From SG8-39 sp041558415 (GTDB lineage Bacteria; Pseudomonadota; Gammaproteobacteria; Burkholderiales; SG8-39), in the NCBI GenBank assembly GCA_041558415.1, contig JBFFEY010000012.1:7739-71738 (forward strand): 64,000 nt of DNA, read 5' to 3'. Below the pieces are notes generated by a model, which saw only the letters and a program-made list of their open reading frames with translations, searched no databases and was not told the DNA's origin. Numbering within the stretch: the first letter of the stretch is position 1; every line of letters starts with the position of its first letter. Positions 1-9,534 of the stretch are shown one piece after another. A program made the translations under genes and the position numbers.

Positions 1-323
1 GCCACCTTGGGGATCATGTTGAGCGACACCAGCAGCGGCATGAAGAACGCCTCCAGCATCTTCGACCAGGTGAACAGCAGCGCGAGCGTCACCCCCACGC
101 CGAGCGCGAGGAAGTAACCGACGAAGATCTCGAGCGCGGTGACTCCGCTGTTCAGCCACCAGTTGTAGCTCTCGTCGAACAGCGCCTTGAGCGTGGCCTG
201 CGGCGAGGGCATGACGAACTTCGGCACGTCGCCGAGGGTGACGAACAGGTACCAGGCGGCGAGCAGCGCGAGATGCGCGAGTACCGCGAGCAGCGTGCGG
301 GTGAGATTCGAAGAAACGTCCAT
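1..323 (-). CDS. ABC transporter permease, partial (runs off window start)
   Basis: Only the N-terminal ~107 residues are in the window; the rest lies before position 1. The reading begins MDVSSNLTRTLLAVLAHLAL and shows an N-terminal membrane helix, then a periplasmic-looking stretch and a second helix that leads into the transmembrane region. This resembles the SsuC/TauC/ThiX type of inner-membrane permease. It lies 27 bp downstream of the DapA-like gene on the same strand. The matching periplasmic binding protein is probably the NMT1-like protein at 3740-4729, transcribed divergently from the same spacer. The substrate is unknown. Confidence 0.75.
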   Translation of the reverse strand, partial: MDVSSNLTRTLLAVLAHLALLAAWYLFVTLGDVPKFVMPSPQATLKALFDESYNWWLNSGVTALEIFVGYFLALGVGVTLALLFTWSKMLEAFFMPLLVSLNMIPKV

Positions 324-350
324 TCTGTCTCCTTGCCGTCAGCGTCCGTT

Positions 351-1412
351 TCAGGACAGCCAGCGCTCGAGATTGGCGCGCACAAAGTCGTCGTCGGCGA
401 GGTCGCCATGCTCGCGGCAGACACGGTCGATCTCTGCAGCCTGCCCGGGCGACAGCGCTTCCTGGGGATCGAGGCACCAGATGCCCTCGAGCAGGCCCTG
501 GCGCCGCAGCACTTCGTGGCAGCCGGCGATGCAGCCCGCGAAGTCGTGCGCGACGTCGAAGAATGCGCTGTTGCAGTCGGTCACGCGTGCGTCGAGCGCC
601 AGCAGATCGTCATCGATACGGCCGGCAGCGATCGCCGCCTGAATACGCGCATGCAGCGCGACTGCGCTCTTCGTCCACACGCTCCAGTGCCCGAGCAGAC
701 CGCCGCGGATGCGCACCCGGACCTCGGCGCCGTCGCGCATCACGGCGAACGGCGTCGTCAGGTCAAGCACGATGTGGTCGTCATTGCCGGTGTAGAGCGT
801 CACGCGGTCCTCGGCGCGCGCTGCGACAATGCCGCGCACCACATCGAGCGTGCGATAGCGGTTGAACGGCGCCACTTTCACCGCGACCACATTGTCGAGT
901 GCGGCGAAGCGCCGCCAGAACTCGACCGGCAGCGCGATGCCGCCGACCGCCGTCTGAAGATAGAAGCCGACGAGCGGAATCTCCCCGGCAACCGCCGCGC
1001 AGTGCGCGACCAGTTCGTCGACCGACGCGCCCTTCATCGGCGCGAGCGACAGCATGCCGGCGTGATAGCCCGCGGCGCGCGCGATGCGCGCCTCGTCCGT
1101 CGCCTGCGGCGTCTTCCCGGAAAGTCCGGCAATCAGCAGCACTGGCCGATCGACCCAGCCGTGTGCCTCCTCGGCAGCGAGCCGCAGCACCTCTTGGTAG
1201 AGTCCGGCTTCACGGATGGCGAACTGCGTGGCGTGCACGCCGACCGCCAGCCCGCCGGCGCCGGCGTCGAGGTAGTAGCGCGAGAGCGCCTTCTGCCGGC
1301 GCCGGTCGAGCCGGCGCGAGGCGTCGAGCGCGAGCAGGTGCGCCGGGATGACGCGCCCCTCGCGCAGAAGTGCCAGCACGTCGGCAGGCAGGTCGGTCCA
1401 GCGTTGCGGCAT
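351..1412 (-). CDS. DapA-family (dihydrodipicolinate synthase-like) aldolase/lyase
   Basis: 353 residues. The fold looks like the class I Schiff-base aldolases of the DapA/N-acetylneuraminate lyase family, with phrases such as GMLSLAPMKGASVDELVAH and LVGFYLQTAVGG where family members carry the barrel strands. Family members cleave or form C-C bonds in 2-oxo acids, but nothing here fixes the substrate. I chose the ATG at 1412 because a GGAG precedes it and it lies just 17 bp after the SRPBCC gene; the open frame runs further upstream into that gene. It is the third gene of the operon read leftward from 3555. Confidence 0.65.
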   Translation of the reverse strand: MPQRWTDLPADVLALLREGRVIPAHLLALDASRRLDRRRQKALSRYYLDAGAGGLAVGVHATQFAIREAGLYQEVLRLAAEEAHGWVDRPVLLIAGLSGKTPQATDEARIARAAGYHAGMLSLAPMKGASVDELVAHCAAVAGEIPLVGFYLQTAVGGIALPVEFWRRFAALDNVVAVKVAPFNRYRTLDVVRGIVAARAEDRVTLYTGNDDHIVLDLTTPFAVMRDGAEVRVRIRGGLLGHWSVWTKSAVALHARIQAAIAAGRIDDDLLALDARVTDCNSAFFDVAHDFAGCIAGCHEVLRRQGLLEGIWCLDPQEALSPGQAAEIDRVCREHGDLADDDFVRANLERWLS

Positions 1413-1429
1413 GAGGTTCAGCTCCGCGG

Positions 1430-1990
1430 TTATTTTCCCAGTGGCGGGAACGTTCCGCGAATCCACGCCCGGAGCCGGGCGAGCCACTGGCGAATGCGCC
1501 CGGGGCGCTCGGGCAGCGGCGGCGATTCAGCGTTTGCGTGGGCGGCGGCCCGCGCCGACGCGTCCGCGCTGAAGCGCTGCGCGAGACATTCGGCGAACTG
1601 CGCGGTCCGCTCCGTCGCCCTGCGCTCGAACAGGCGGTCGACGACCGGCTTGAGCGGCCCCTCGCCCGCGACCTTGAACAGCGAGCGCAGCTCGGTACCC
1701 GATTCGCGCGGCTGCAATGCGACGTCGATCTCCATGGTCAGATGTTCCGCCTTGGCCACGGCATGCAGGCTGCGCGGCGGGTCCTCGGCCTCGATGCGCG
1801 CCGTGAGATCGACGATCAGCGGCACGATGCCGACCTTCTCCTTGACGGTCAGCTCGGCGGTGCGGTCGTCGATGCGCTGGATGCGTTCGACCCCGGGGAC
1901 GCAGGTACAAAGCGATTCGAAATCGCGGATGAAACGCCACACGGCTTCGGGTGCAGCATCGACGGCGAAGGTCGCCTCGCGCTGATGCAT
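1430..1990 (-). CDS. SRPBCC / CoxG-like protein
   Basis: 186 residues. The N-terminal ~150 residues resemble the START/SRPBCC ligand-binding fold of the carbon monoxide dehydrogenase subunit G family: an opening strand (REATFAVDAAPEAVWRFIRD), a CVPGVERI segment and a VKEKVGIVPLIVDLTARI strand pair. The C-terminus has an amphipathic, Trp/Arg-rich helix (QWLARLRAWIRG), as in CoxG proteins that dock on the membrane. The start codon overlaps the stop of the upstream FAD oxidoreductase (ATGA), so translation is probably coupled. No CO dehydrogenase genes are in view, so a role in CO oxidation is not supported; ligand delivery to the neighbouring oxidoreductase is a guess. Confidence 0.7.
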   Translation of the reverse strand: MHQREATFAVDAAPEAVWRFIRDFESLCTCVPGVERIQRIDDRTAELTVKEKVGIVPLIVDLTARIEAEDPPRSLHAVAKAEHLTMEIDVALQPRESGTELRSLFKVAGEGPLKPVVDRLFERRATERTAQFAECLAQRFSADASARAAAHANAESPPLPERPGRIRQWLARLRAWIRGTFPPLGK

Positions 1991-3555
1991 CAGCCCCACC
2001 ACCTCTTGAGCGCGAAATCCTCCGCAATCACGCCCGCGGCGTTGTGCCCCGCCCCCGCATGCACGCCGCCGCCCGGATGACAGTAGCCGCCGCACATGTA
2101 CAGGCCTTCGACCGGTGAGCGGTAGCTGGACCAGCCGGCAAAGGGCCGGAAATAGCCCATCTGATCCGGCGTCATGTCGCCGACCACATCGACGCCATTG
2201 ACCAGGTTGTCGTTGATGCGCTCCGTGTCGGTGGGGTCCTGGATCTTCATGGCCAGGATCTTGTCCGGCGTGATGTTCGGCGCGTAGCCGCGCCAGAGAT
2301 CGAGCAGATGCGCGGCGTACGCGTCCCTCTGGCTCTGCCACCCCCCGGTCACGCCGTAGGGCGCGTACTGCCAAACCACCGCAGTGTGCTTCCCGGCGGG
2401 CGCCTGCGACGGATCGAACAGCGTCGGCACGGTGACCTGCAGCATCTCCTGGCGCGGCGCCCGCCCCTGCGCGATCTCCTGGTAGGCGCGCAGCTGATCG
2501 TCCACGCGCGCGCCGAACATCTCCTGGCTGAACGCGGTGTTCACCGCCGCGTTGTCGGCGGCTGCCCGGTATTGCGGCGGCTCGGAGAGCGCCAGGTGCA
2601 GCACGAACAGCGAGCGCCCGCTGGAATGGTAGTTCCTGACGCGCGTCGCAAAGGCCGCCGGCAGGTGCTCTTCGCCCAGCATCCGAAGGAAGCTCTTCTT
2701 CGGCTCGACGTTGGTGATCACCGCCTTCGCGGCGTCGACCGAGGTCCCGTCCGCGAGCAGCACGCCGGCTGCACGCTTGCCCTGCATGCGGATGCGGCTC
2801 ACCTCGACGCCGGTGCGCACCACGCCGCCGTGCGCTTCGAGCACACTTTTCAGCCCCTCGGCAAGCTGCTGCGAGCCACCCACGCAGATGGGCGCCTCGG
2901 CCTTGAGGATACGGAACAGGCCGATCCACCCCTGCCCGAACTGGTCCGGCGCGAAACCCAGCACCGTCAGCCGCGCGAGAAAATGCACCTTCACCTCCGC
3001 GCTCTCGAACAGCTCGTTCAGCAGCTGCACCGGCGTGCTGGCCTGCCACTGCAGCAGCGCCCGGCCTTCCTCCGATTTCTCCAGCTGCGCGGTCTGCAGC
3101 GAGGGCGGCAGTGGCGGCGAGTACATCAACGGCAGGTAGGTCGATTCGATGAACTCACCGTAGTCCTCGACCAGCTGCAGGTAGGTGCGCGCGTCGCGCG
3201 CCGAGAAGCGTTTCAGCTCGGCCGCCATGCGCGCCGGTTCGCGATACATGACGATGCTGCGATGGTCCGGGAAGATCGTGCCGCGCAGGTGCTCCGGATA
3301 GACGTAGCGCACGCCATGGCGTTCGAGCTCGAGGTCGCGGTACACCGGGCTGTTCGGGATGTTGGTGTGCACCACCGAGCAGATGTTGTGGCGAAAGCCC
3401 GGCAGCGTCGCCTCCTCGGTGTGGCAGCCGCCGCCGACGCGCGCACTGCGCTCCAGCACGGCGACCCGCGCCCCGCTCTTCGCGAGATACGCAGCGCAGG
3501 CGAGGCCGTTGTGGCCGGCGCCGATGACGATGAAATCGTAGGTCACGACAGACAC
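1990..3555 (-). CDS. Phytoene desaturase-like NAD(P)/FAD-dependent oxidoreductase
   Basis: 521 residues. The N-terminus has a Rossmann dinucleotide-binding motif (VIGAGHNGLACAAYLAKSG, about residues 10-28), followed by ERSARVGGGCHTEEA, the usual FAD-contact loop of CrtI-like amine oxidases. The C-terminus has the second FAD motif (GVHAGAGHNAAG). The family includes carotenoid desaturases, but this length and the lack of other carotenoid genes fit the broad PYROXD2-like group of unknown substrate. It is the first gene of a four-gene leftward operon, and its promoter must lie in the 3556-3739 spacer that carries the 16-bp inverted repeat. Confidence 0.8.
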   Translation of the reverse strand: MSVVTYDFIVIGAGHNGLACAAYLAKSGARVAVLERSARVGGGCHTEEATLPGFRHNICSVVHTNIPNSPVYRDLELERHGVRYVYPEHLRGTIFPDHRSIVMYREPARMAAELKRFSARDARTYLQLVEDYGEFIESTYLPLMYSPPLPPSLQTAQLEKSEEGRALLQWQASTPVQLLNELFESAEVKVHFLARLTVLGFAPDQFGQGWIGLFRILKAEAPICVGGSQQLAEGLKSVLEAHGGVVRTGVEVSRIRMQGKRAAGVLLADGTSVDAAKAVITNVEPKKSFLRMLGEEHLPAAFATRVRNYHSSGRSLFVLHLALSEPPQYRAAADNAAVNTAFSQEMFGARVDDQLRAYQEIAQGRAPRQEMLQVTVPTLFDPSQAPAGKHTAVVWQYAPYGVTGGWQSQRDAYAAHLLDLWRGYAPNITPDKILAMKIQDPTDTERINDNLVNGVDVVGDMTPDQMGYFRPFAGWSSYRSPVEGLYMCGGYCHPGGGVHAGAGHNAAGVIAEDFALKRWWG

Positions 3556-3598
3556 CCCCCGTCCATCGCCCGAGCGCCGAAGCGGCGCCCGGCAATCG

Positions 3599-3614
3599 TT
3601 AACCGTTTGGTTAA
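3599..3614. promoter_or_regulatory. Perfect 16-bp inverted repeat, probable operator (TTAACC-GTTT-GGTTAA)
   Basis: Two 6-bp arms match perfectly around a 4-bp centre in the spacer between the divergent oxidoreductase operon and the ABC binding-protein gene. Such symmetry fits a dimeric repressor (TetR, MarR or GntR type). A second copy matching 14 of 16 bases lies at 13033-13048 in another divergent spacer. No regulator gene for it is in the window. Confidence 0.55.
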
Positions 3615-3739
3615 TGCAGGCGATGCGGAACGCGGGTAAGCTAGCGTGGCCGGCACATGCACGTCAATGTCGCGCACGTTGACACGGGGAATTGCGCGTC
3701 GCTACCATCGCCGCGCTACTCGTCAAGGAGGACGGTCTC

Positions 3740-4729
3740 ATGATTCGCCGCAATGCATGCCTCGCGGGGCTGCTCGCCCTCGCGTTCGCCGCGCCCGTCG
3801 CAGCGCAGCAGAAACTCGATTTCATCCTCAACTGGGTACCGGGCGGCGACCACTCGCCGTACTACTACGCCAAGAAGATGGGCTGGTACGAGAAAGAGGG
3901 CATCGACCTCAGCCTCGAGCCGGGCAAGGGCTCGTCGCTCGCGGTGCAGAAGGTGGGCGCCGGCGCCAACCCGATCGGGCTGGCCGACATGGGCACCGCA
4001 CTGGTCGGCAAGGGCAAGGGCGCCAACGTGGTCGGCGTATTCAACGTCTATGCCAACTCGCCGCAGGGCCTGTACTGGCTGAAGAGTTCCGGCATCAAGG
4101 GCATCAAGGACTTCCCCGGCAAGAAGATCGGCAACCCGGCGGCCGACGCGGCGCGCGCGATGTGGCCGGCGATCGCCAAGGCGAACGGCATCGACCCGAA
4201 GTCGGTCACCTGGGTGAACGTCGCCGCCAATGCGAAGATCGGCGCGCTGAAGTCGAAGTCGGTCGACGTCACCACATCCTTCTACAACATCCACCACATC
4301 TTCCAGCGCGAACTGGGCGACGACATGGGTTTCGTCGCCTGGCGCGACGTCGGGCTGAACCCCTACGGCAACTCGGTGATCGTCAACGCCGAGTTCCTCG
4401 CCAAGAACAGGGCGCTGGTCGGCAAGTTCGTCAAGGTCACGCAGAAGGCGTTCGCCGCCTGCGTCCAGGATCCCAAGCCCTGCGTGCAGGCGCTGGTCGA
4501 TGCCAACGGCGCGCTCAAGTTCGACAACGAGCTGACCAACTGGGGCCTGGTCGAGGTGCTGATGAATGACAAGTTCTCGCGCGAGGTGGCGCTCGGCTGG
4601 CACGACCCGGCGCGCATGGCCGCGGACTACGAACTGGTGAAGACCTATGTCGGCATCGAGAAGCCCTACGACGTAAGCTCGATCTACAGCAACGCGTTCA
4701 TCGACAAGTCGATCAAGATGACCAAGTAG
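3740..4729 (+). CDS. ABC transporter substrate-binding protein (NMT1/THI5/SsuA-like)
   Basis: 329 residues. It begins with a signal peptide (MIRRNACLAGLLALAFAAPVAAQ, cleavage near residue 22) and continues with the NMT1-type opening LDFILNWVPGGDHSPYYYAKKMGWYEKEGI, the hallmark of periplasmic binding proteins for nitrate, sulfonates, thiamine precursors and similar small anions. ATG 3740 is preceded by AAGGAGGA; the frame is open further upstream but without a signal peptide there. It diverges from the operon containing the ABC permease at 1-323, which is its likely partner. The ligand cannot be told from sequence. Confidence 0.85.
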   Translation: MIRRNACLAGLLALAFAAPVAAQQKLDFILNWVPGGDHSPYYYAKKMGWYEKEGIDLSLEPGKGSSLAVQKVGAGANPIGLADMGTALVGKGKGANVVGVFNVYANSPQGLYWLKSSGIKGIKDFPGKKIGNPAADAARAMWPAIAKANGIDPKSVTWVNVAANAKIGALKSKSVDVTTSFYNIHHIFQRELGDDMGFVAWRDVGLNPYGNSVIVNAEFLAKNRALVGKFVKVTQKAFAACVQDPKPCVQALVDANGALKFDNELTNWGLVEVLMNDKFSREVALGWHDPARMAADYELVKTYVGIEKPYDVSSIYSNAFIDKSIKMTK

Positions 4730-4742
4730 CGCCCGCGCGGGC

Positions 4743-5654
4743 TTAGGCAATGCGGTAGATGCGCGCCGCGTTGTCGTGGAACAGCGCGCGGCGCTCGGCG
4801 AGCGGCCGCTCGGCAACAATCGCCTTGAAGCCCGACATGATGGTGTCGTAGCTCGCCACCAGCCCGTCGACCGGGTAGTTGCTCGCGAACATGCAGCGCT
4901 CGACGCCGAAGGTCTCGATCACCTGGCGCACGACCGGCGCGTTGTCCTCGACCCGCCACGCCCGGCCGGGCAGGCCGAGCCCCGAGATCTTCACCGCCAC
5001 GTTCGGACAGGCGGCGAAGGCGTGCATCGCCGCGGCCCAGCCGGCAAGACCCTCCGGGCTGCGATCGGCGGGCAGCCCGCTGTGGTTGAGCACGATGCGC
5101 GTTTCGGGAAAATCGCGCGCCAGCGCCACTGCCTCGCCCAGCTGCCACCACGGCGTCTGCAGCTCGAAATGCAGACCGTGACGCGCGAGCCGCGCGTAGC
5201 CGGCGCGCCAGCGGAGATCGCCCATCGAGCCCGGCGCCCCAACAACGACAGCAGCGGGCGAGGCCGCTGCGCGCGGCTTGTGGCGCACGGCGCGCACCAG
5301 CGGAAACGCGGCCTGCGCGGCGAGCACCTCGGCGGCGTCGACGCGATCCAGCCAGGCCTGCGCGACGATGGCGTTCGGCAGGCCCTGCGCGGCGGCGAGC
5401 GCGCTGACCCAGCGGGTCTCGCCGACCGGATCCTGCGGGTCCCACTCGGCTTCGACGTACACCGTCTTCAGCACGCGGTGCGTGCCGCAGTCCCGGCGAA
5501 AATCGGCCGGCAGGTAGTTGCGCCGGATGGCCGTATAGTCGCCGTAACGGAACGGAATGAGCGGCAGGTCCTGCAGCCAGGGATGGCGGTTGTGCTCGAG
5601 ATCCCAGAAGTGCTGATGGGCGTCGATGATCGGCAGGTCAGCGTCCGTGTTCAT
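4743..5654 (-). CDS. Amidohydrolase family 2 protein (fuconolactonase/PDC-lactonase-like)
   Basis: 303 residues. The metal-binding HxH motif appears at DAHQHFWD (residues 11-18). Later come VRHKPRAA, ILNHSGLP and the C-terminal MFASNYPVDG loop (in place of the more usual GSDWP), the pattern of PF04909 lactonases such as L-fuconolactonase and 2-pyrone-4,6-dicarboxylate lactonase. The FAH/SDR pair at 40228-41813 would suit a fuconate-type pathway but is far away. The gene converges on the ABC binding-protein gene (13-bp gap) and diverges from the PdxA-like gene with 26 bp between start codons. Confidence 0.75.
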   Translation of the reverse strand: MNTDADLPIIDAHQHFWDLEHNRHPWLQDLPLIPFRYGDYTAIRRNYLPADFRRDCGTHRVLKTVYVEAEWDPQDPVGETRWVSALAAAQGLPNAIVAQAWLDRVDAAEVLAAQAAFPLVRAVRHKPRAAASPAAVVVGAPGSMGDLRWRAGYARLARHGLHFELQTPWWQLGEAVALARDFPETRIVLNHSGLPADRSPEGLAGWAAAMHAFAACPNVAVKISGLGLPGRAWRVEDNAPVVRQVIETFGVERCMFASNYPVDGLVASYDTIMSGFKAIVAERPLAERRALFHDNAARIYRIA

Positions 5655-5680
5655 GCGCGTGCAGCAAAGGAAGTCGAACG

Positions 5681-6685
5681 ATGAAGGATGACGCAGGAAT
5701 GATAGGCGAGACTGCGCCGCGACCGCGCATCGGGCTGGTGCTCGGCGATCCCGCGGGCATTGGCGCCGAGCTGGCGGCGAAACTGCTCGCCGACCCGCAG
5801 ACGCTTGAATGCGCGGCGGTGCGCGTCATCGGTGATGCGCGGCAGCTCGCCGCCGGCGCGCAGGTCGCGCAGGTCGCGCTGCCGACGGTGGCGATCGACG
5901 ACCGCGGCAACGCGGATCCGGCGGCGCTTCCGCTCGGCCGCGTCTCGGCCGAGGGCGGACGGGCGGCGCTCGACAATTTCCGCCATGCGCTCGCGCATGC
6001 ACGCGCCGGTGCGCTCGACGCGATCGTGTTCACGCCGTTCAACAAGCAGGCGTTGCGGCTCGGCGGCATGGACTTCGACGACGAGCTGCGCTTCGCCGCG
6101 GATTTCCTGGGCCATGCCGGGCCGCACGGCGAGTTCAACGTGCTCGAGCGGCTGTGGAACGCGCGCGTCACCTCGCACGTGCCGCTCGCGCAGGTGGCAT
6201 CCTTGCTCAGCGTGCCGCGCATCGTCGAGGCGATCGCGCTTACCGACGGCGCGATGCGTACGGCGGGCTTTTCCGCGCCGCGCATCGCGGTCGCCGCGCT
6301 CAATCCGCATGCCGGGGATGGCGGCAACTACGGCCGCGAAGAGATCGAGGTCATCTCACCCGCGGTGGAGGCGGCGCGCGCGCAGGGGCTGGACGCGAGT
6401 GGTCCCTACCCCGCCGACACGGTGTGGGTCCGTGCCCGCGCCGGCCAGTTCGATGCCGTAGTCACGATGTACCACGACCAGGGGCAGATCGCGATCAAGC
6501 TGCTCGGCTTCGAGCGCGGCGTAACGGTGCTCGGCGGCCTGCCGATCGCGATTACCACGCCCGCGCACGGCACCGCCTACGACATCGCCGGCCGCGGAAC
6601 CGCGAGCGCTCTCGCCGTCAAACGCGCGTTCGAAATTGCGACTGACATGGGTCGCGTTCGCTGCAGTGCCGCAATCGGCAAATAA
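5681..6685 (+). CDS. pdxA: PdxA-family 4-hydroxythreonine-4-phosphate dehydrogenase-like protein
   Basis: 334 residues. Family motifs are clear: GLVLGDPAGIGAELAAKLL near the N-terminus, metal-site histidines in TSHVPLAQ, LNPHAGDGG and TPAHGTAYDIAG, and MYHDQGQIAIKLLGF. PdxA makes the pyridoxal 5'-phosphate precursor by oxidising 4-phosphohydroxy-L-threonine. Copies in catabolic loci, as here beside an amidohydrolase and a TRAP transporter, are often paralogues (PdxA2) that oxidise other hydroxy acids or dihydrodiols, so the B6 role is uncertain. AAAGGAAG precedes the ATG; a second ATG 18 bp downstream is a weaker option. Confidence 0.75.
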   Translation: MKDDAGMIGETAPRPRIGLVLGDPAGIGAELAAKLLADPQTLECAAVRVIGDARQLAAGAQVAQVALPTVAIDDRGNADPAALPLGRVSAEGGRAALDNFRHALAHARAGALDAIVFTPFNKQALRLGGMDFDDELRFAADFLGHAGPHGEFNVLERLWNARVTSHVPLAQVASLLSVPRIVEAIALTDGAMRTAGFSAPRIAVAALNPHAGDGGNYGREEIEVISPAVEAARAQGLDASGPYPADTVWVRARAGQFDAVVTMYHDQGQIAIKLLGFERGVTVLGGLPIAITTPAHGTAYDIAGRGTASALAVKRAFEIATDMGRVRCSAAIGK

Positions 6686-6690
6686 TGGGT

Positions 6691-6720
6691 TTGGCTTATC
6701 GCCCGGGGCTGAATTATGAT
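6691..6720 (+). promoter_or_regulatory. Candidate sigma-70 promoter of the TRAP operon
   Basis: TTGGCT at 6691-6696 and TATGAT at 6715-6720 are separated by 18 bp, about 105 bp upstream of the TRAP binding-protein start. Each hexamer matches four or five of six consensus bases. The start codon is preceded by AGGAGAGGAGGG, a strong ribosome-binding site. Confidence 0.5.
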
Positions 6721-6824
6721 GCCGGTCGATCCGCGCAGAGGAAGCGGACTCGAGTAAGCCACGCGGCCCGGTACGCAACACCACTGGCGCCGAATCAATC
6801 TTGCGATAGGAGAGGAGGGAAACA

Positions 6825-7898
6825 ATGAAAGCACGTACAACGCTGAAGCTCGCCGTTGCGGGGGTCGCGCTGGCCCTGGCCGCGACCTCGGGCAGCGCGC
6901 TGGCGCAAAAGCGCGTCAAGTGGAAGATGCAGAGCGCCTTCGGCGGCACGCTGCCGCACCTGGGCACCTCGGGGGTGCGCTTCTCGAAGAACGTTTCCGA
7001 GGCCACCGACGGCAAGTTCGACATCAAGTTCTTCGAGCCGGGCGCGCTGGTGCCGGCGCTGGAATGTTTTGATGCCGCCTCCAAGGGATCGGTCGAGGCC
7101 TGCTGGACCACCCCGGGCTACCACACCGGCAAGCTCGGACCGGGCGTGGCCTTCTTCACCGCGGTGCCGTTCGGCCCGAGCTTCGGCGAATACATGGCCT
7201 GGAAGATGTTCGGCGGCGGCGACACGGTCCGCAACGAGCTCTACGGCAAGCATGGCCTGATCGCCTTCAACTGCTTCGCCATCGGCCCGGAGACCTCGGG
7301 CTGGTTCAAGAACGAGGTCAAGTCGCTCGACCAGCTGAAGGGCATGAAGATGCGCTTCTTCGGCCTCGGCGCGCAGGTCATGCAGAAGCTGGGCGTGTCG
7401 ACGCAGCTGCTCGCCGGTGCGGACATCTATCCGGCGCTGGAGCGCGGCGTGATCGACGCCACCGAGTTCTCGATGCCTTCGATCGACCAGAAGCTCGGCT
7501 TCTACCAGATCGCGAAGAACAACTACTTCCCGGGCTGGCACCAGCAGGTTTCGGTCTCCGAGCTGCTGATGAACAAGAAGGCGTACGACTCGCTGCCGAA
7601 GTATTACAAGAAGATGCTCGAGCTGGCGCTCGGCGAGGCGGTGCTGCACACCTACGCCGAGACCGAGTGGCGCAACCCGGTGGCGATGAACGAGAACGTC
7701 GCCAAGCACGGTGTGACCAACCGGCGCTGGAACGACGAGCAGCTCGCGGCCTTCGAGAAGGCCTGGAACGAGGTGATGGGCGAGCTTTCGGCGAAGGATG
7801 CGACCTTCAAGCAGATCGCCGACAGCTACACCGCATTCCGCAAGACCTACAAGGTCTGGGGCGAGGCGCAGGCTCTCAAGCCGACTTACCTGCAGTAA
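6825..7898 (+). CDS. TRAP transporter substrate-binding protein (TakP/FcbT1-like)
   Basis: 357 residues with a signal peptide ending around ALAQ (residue 28). The mature start KRVKWKMQSAFGGTLPHLGTSG and the stretch FFTAVPFGPSFGEYMAWKMFGGG match the DctP-superfamily branch that includes TakP (2-oxo acids) and the mannitol/chloroaromatic group. The protein binds an organic anion in the periplasm and delivers it to the DctQM permease encoded next. It is followed by two stem-loops before the permease genes, which would leave the binding protein in excess over the membrane subunits. Confidence 0.85.
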   Translation: MKARTTLKLAVAGVALALAATSGSALAQKRVKWKMQSAFGGTLPHLGTSGVRFSKNVSEATDGKFDIKFFEPGALVPALECFDAASKGSVEACWTTPGYHTGKLGPGVAFFTAVPFGPSFGEYMAWKMFGGGDTVRNELYGKHGLIAFNCFAIGPETSGWFKNEVKSLDQLKGMKMRFFGLGAQVMQKLGVSTQLLAGADIYPALERGVIDATEFSMPSIDQKLGFYQIAKNNYFPGWHQQVSVSELLMNKKAYDSLPKYYKKMLELALGEAVLHTYAETEWRNPVAMNENVAKHGVTNRRWNDEQLAAFEKAWNEVMGELSAKDATFKQIADSYTAFRKTYKVWGEAQALKPTYLQ

Positions 7899-7910
7899 TT
7901 GCCTGAGGAC

Positions 7911-7941
7911 GGGCGCGCCGATATTCGGCGCGCCCGGTTTT
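7911..7941 (+). terminator. Stem-loop with T run after the TRAP binding-protein gene
   Basis: A perfect 11-bp inverted repeat (7911-7921 and 7925-7935) with a 3-nt loop is followed by GGTTTT. It begins 12 bp after the stop codon and is a probable intrinsic terminator or attenuator inside the TRAP operon. Confidence 0.7.
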
Positions 7942-7950
7942 GATTCCCCG

Positions 7951-7982
7951 GCCGGGGCGTGCAAAGCGCCCCGGCGTTTTTT
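7951..7982 (+). terminator. Second, tandem stem-loop with T6 tract
   Basis: GCCGGGGCG (7951-7959) pairs with CGCCCCGGC (7967-7975) around a 7-nt loop and is followed by GTTTTTT. Together with the hairpin just upstream it should sharply reduce read-through from the binding-protein gene into the permease genes. Confidence 0.75.
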
Positions 7983-8023
7983 CCGGCTGGCGTAAGGGCC
8001 GGGGCTGATTACCGGGTGATGCG

Positions 8024-9517
<1,494 letters not shown>

Positions 9518-9534
9518 CAAAGGAGTCGACCGAC

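Noticed and set aside
1430..3049. Long open frame across the SRPBCC gene and the oxidoreductase
   Set aside because: Only the part from 1990 down has protein-like sequence; the rest is a shifted reading of the oxidoreductase gene.
4731..4742. 12-bp palindrome GCCCGCGCGGGC between convergent genes
   Set aside because: It could be a bidirectional terminator, but the stem would have almost no loop and no T tract follows on either strand.
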